This document shows, in pieces, positions 62,713-64,000 of a DNA stretch of 64,000 nucleotides. Below the pieces are notes generated by a model. That model worked only from the letters and a program-made list of their open reading frames with translations. It did no database searches and was not told where the DNA came from. Numbering within the stretch: the stretch's first letter is position 1; the number at the start of each line of letters is the position of its first letter. This DNA comes from Gillisia mitskevichiae (GTDB taxonomy: Bacteria > Bacteroidota > Bacteroidia > Flavobacteriales > Flavobacteriaceae): contig NZ_RBLG01000001.1 of assembly GCF_003634585.1 (NCBI RefSeq), positions 434,001 through 498,000 of the forward strand, given 5' to 3'. The position numbers and the translations under genes were made by a program.

Positions 62713-64000
62713 ATGGAAACTACGCCCCTAAAAATACAATTACAAACACTTCCCGACAGTCCGGGAGTTTATCAATATTACGATAAGAATGGTAAAATTC
62801 TTTACGTAGGTAAAGCGAAGAATCTCAAGAAAAGAGTGTCCTCTTACTTCAATAAATCTCATGATAGCCATAGAATAGATGTGATGGTGAAGAAGATCCG
62901 TGATATAAAACATATTGTGGTGAACTCTGAAACCGATGCGCTGTTGTTGGAGAATAATCTTATTAAGAAGTATCAGCCACGATTTAATGTGATGTTAAAG
63001 GATGATAAAACCTATCCTTGGATCTGCATAAAAAATGAGCGGTTTCCTCGAGTGTTTCCCACTAGAAGATTAATAAAAGATGGTAGCGAATACTATGGAC
63101 CATTTACCAGCTTTAAAACTGTAAATACCTTGTTGGATCTTATAAAAGGCCTTTATCAATTAAGAACCTGTAATTATGATCTTGCTGAAGAAAAAATAAG
63201 AAACGGAAAGTATAAAGTTTGTTTAGAATATCATTTGGGGAATTGTAAAGGCCCTTGCGAAGCACTGCAGGGGGAGAAAGAATACAACGAGAATATTGAA
63301 GCGATCCGAAATATAGTTAAAGGGAATTTTAAAGAGTCTTTGCAGTTATTTCATCAGCAAATGAGAGATCATGCAGATAAAATGGAGTTTGAAGATGCCC
63401 AAAGGATCAAAGAAAAGATCCATGTATTAGAAAATTATCAGTCTAAATCTACTGTGGTAAATCCAAAGATCAATAATGTAGATGTGTTCTCTATTGTAAG
63501 TGATGAAGGTTATGGATATGTAAATTTCTTACAGATCTCGCATGGAGCCATTATTCGTTCCCATACTATAGAGATGAAGAAAAAACTGGATGAGACGGAT
63601 AAAGAATTACTGGAACTTGGAATAATTGAAATAAGACAACGCTTTAGCTCTATGTCTAGAGAAATATATGTGCCATTTAAGGTAGATGTTGGAGAAGATA
63701 TTAAGATCACGGTACCACAATTAGGAGATAAAAAGAGTATTGTAGATCTCTCCCATAGAAACGCAAGGTATTACAGGCAGGAACAATTTAAACAAATGAA
63801 AATTGTAGATCCAGATAGGCATGTAAATAGGATCATGGCACAAATGAAGGAGGATTTGCGTTTAAGTGTGGAACCTAGACATATAGAATGTTTCGACAAT
63901 TCCAATATTCAAGGAACTAATCCAGTGGCTGCCTGTGTGGTTTTCAAGAATGGGAAAGCCAGTAAGAAAGATTATAGAAAATTCAATATAAAAACTGTAG
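62713..64000 (+). CDS. uvrC: Excinuclease UvrC (3' end outside window)
   Basis: 429 codons visible, open at the right edge. The GIY-YIG-type nuclease domain is at about 14-95 (SPGVYQYYDKNGKILYVGKA), a Cys cluster sits near 175-182 (NCKGPCEAL), the UVR helical hairpin is at about 205-245 (MRDHADKMEFEDAQRIKEKI) and the C-terminal nuclease domain begins near 400 (ECFDNSNIQGTNPVAA). It makes the dual incisions of nucleotide excision repair with UvrAB. Start chosen at the ATG at 62713; the reading frame is intact to the edge. Confidence 0.95.
   Translation, partial: METTPLKIQLQTLPDSPGVYQYYDKNGKILYVGKAKNLKKRVSSYFNKSHDSHRIDVMVKKIRDIKHIVVNSETDALLLENNLIKKYQPRFNVMLKDDKTYPWICIKNERFPRVFPTRRLIKDGSEYYGPFTSFKTVNTLLDLIKGLYQLRTCNYDLAEEKIRNGKYKVCLEYHLGNCKGPCEALQGEKEYNENIEAIRNIVKGNFKESLQLFHQQMRDHADKMEFEDAQRIKEKIHVLENYQSKSTVVNPKINNVDVFSIVSDEGYGYVNFLQISHGAIIRSHTIEMKKKLDETDKELLELGIIEIRQRFSSMSREIYVPFKVDVGEDIKITVPQLGDKKSIVDLSHRNARYYRQEQFKQMKIVDPDRHVNRIMAQMKEDLRLSVEPRHIECFDNSNIQGTNPVAACVVFKNGKASKKDYRKFNIKTV

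Overview
The window reads as ordinary chromosome from a low-G+C member of the Bacteroidota, family Flavobacteriaceae. The evidence is gldH (gliding lipoprotein), the long Bat aerotolerance operon, an HU-CCDC81/SPOR protein, TonB-dependent and beta-barrel outer-membrane proteins, many short lipoproteins, and promoters with the Bacteroidota -7 box TAnnTTTG instead of E. coli -10/-35 boxes. Purine-rich Shine-Dalgarno sites are largely absent. I could not assign a genus. I saw no tRNA, rRNA, CRISPR array, insertion sequence, integrase or prophage gene. Genes run off both edges: an HU/SPOR protein on the left and uvrC on the right.

Layout. 1-7.3 kb: HU/SPOR protein, dprA, trpS, a PlsC-type acyltransferase, a lipoprotein / ECF sigma / membrane-anchored beta-barrel anti-sigma operon, and recA. 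7.6-14.3 kb: trhO, a RicT-like PSP1 protein, gldH, a class A PBP and a two-subunit CoA transferase. 14.3-21.2 kb, minus strand: a TPR lipoprotein behind a DUF4331 protein split into two separately exported halves, an acyl-ACP desaturase, a PP2A-like phosphatase paired with an AlbA_2 (Schlafen-like) protein, and an SDR. 21.3-31.9 kb: a DUF4382 lipoprotein, then moxR-DUF58-BatD-like-batA-batB-batC-batD-batE and a small membrane protein.

32-46 kb: a SulP transporter coupled to beta-carbonic anhydrase, cvpA, the pheS cluster with a 55-residue membrane protein, two EamA exporters, gpsA, a Kbp/YgaU-like BON-LysM protein, nadD-gmk-yicC, a YheT-like hydrolase, a thioesterase, an ArsC-like protein and a DUF3298 lipoprotein. 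45.7-57.7 kb: a gamma-synthase of transsulfuration, an outer-membrane protein, gdhA, recO with a TonB receptor, ileS, a cysteine-poor DksA-like protein and lspA. 57.7-64 kb: a soluble PAS kinase with a single-domain response regulator, the operon retropepsin-like protease / rimK / AstE-like deacylase / 5-formyl-THF cyclo-ligase, and uvrC.

How the genes work together. Envelope work dominates: lipoprotein maturation (LspA), peptidoglycan synthesis (PBP1A), gliding (GldH), the Bat membrane complex, phospholipid synthesis (PlsC, GpsA, desaturase) and envelope signalling (ECF with its anti-sigma). Nothing here is clearly a new defence or biosynthetic system. The less-explained modules are the split DUF4331/TPR export cassette, the AlbA_2-phosphatase pair, the RimK/protease/deacylase operon, two terminator hairpins with no gene in front of them (possible small RNAs), and a possible leaderless-mRNA class with the -7 box 4-6 nt from the ATG.
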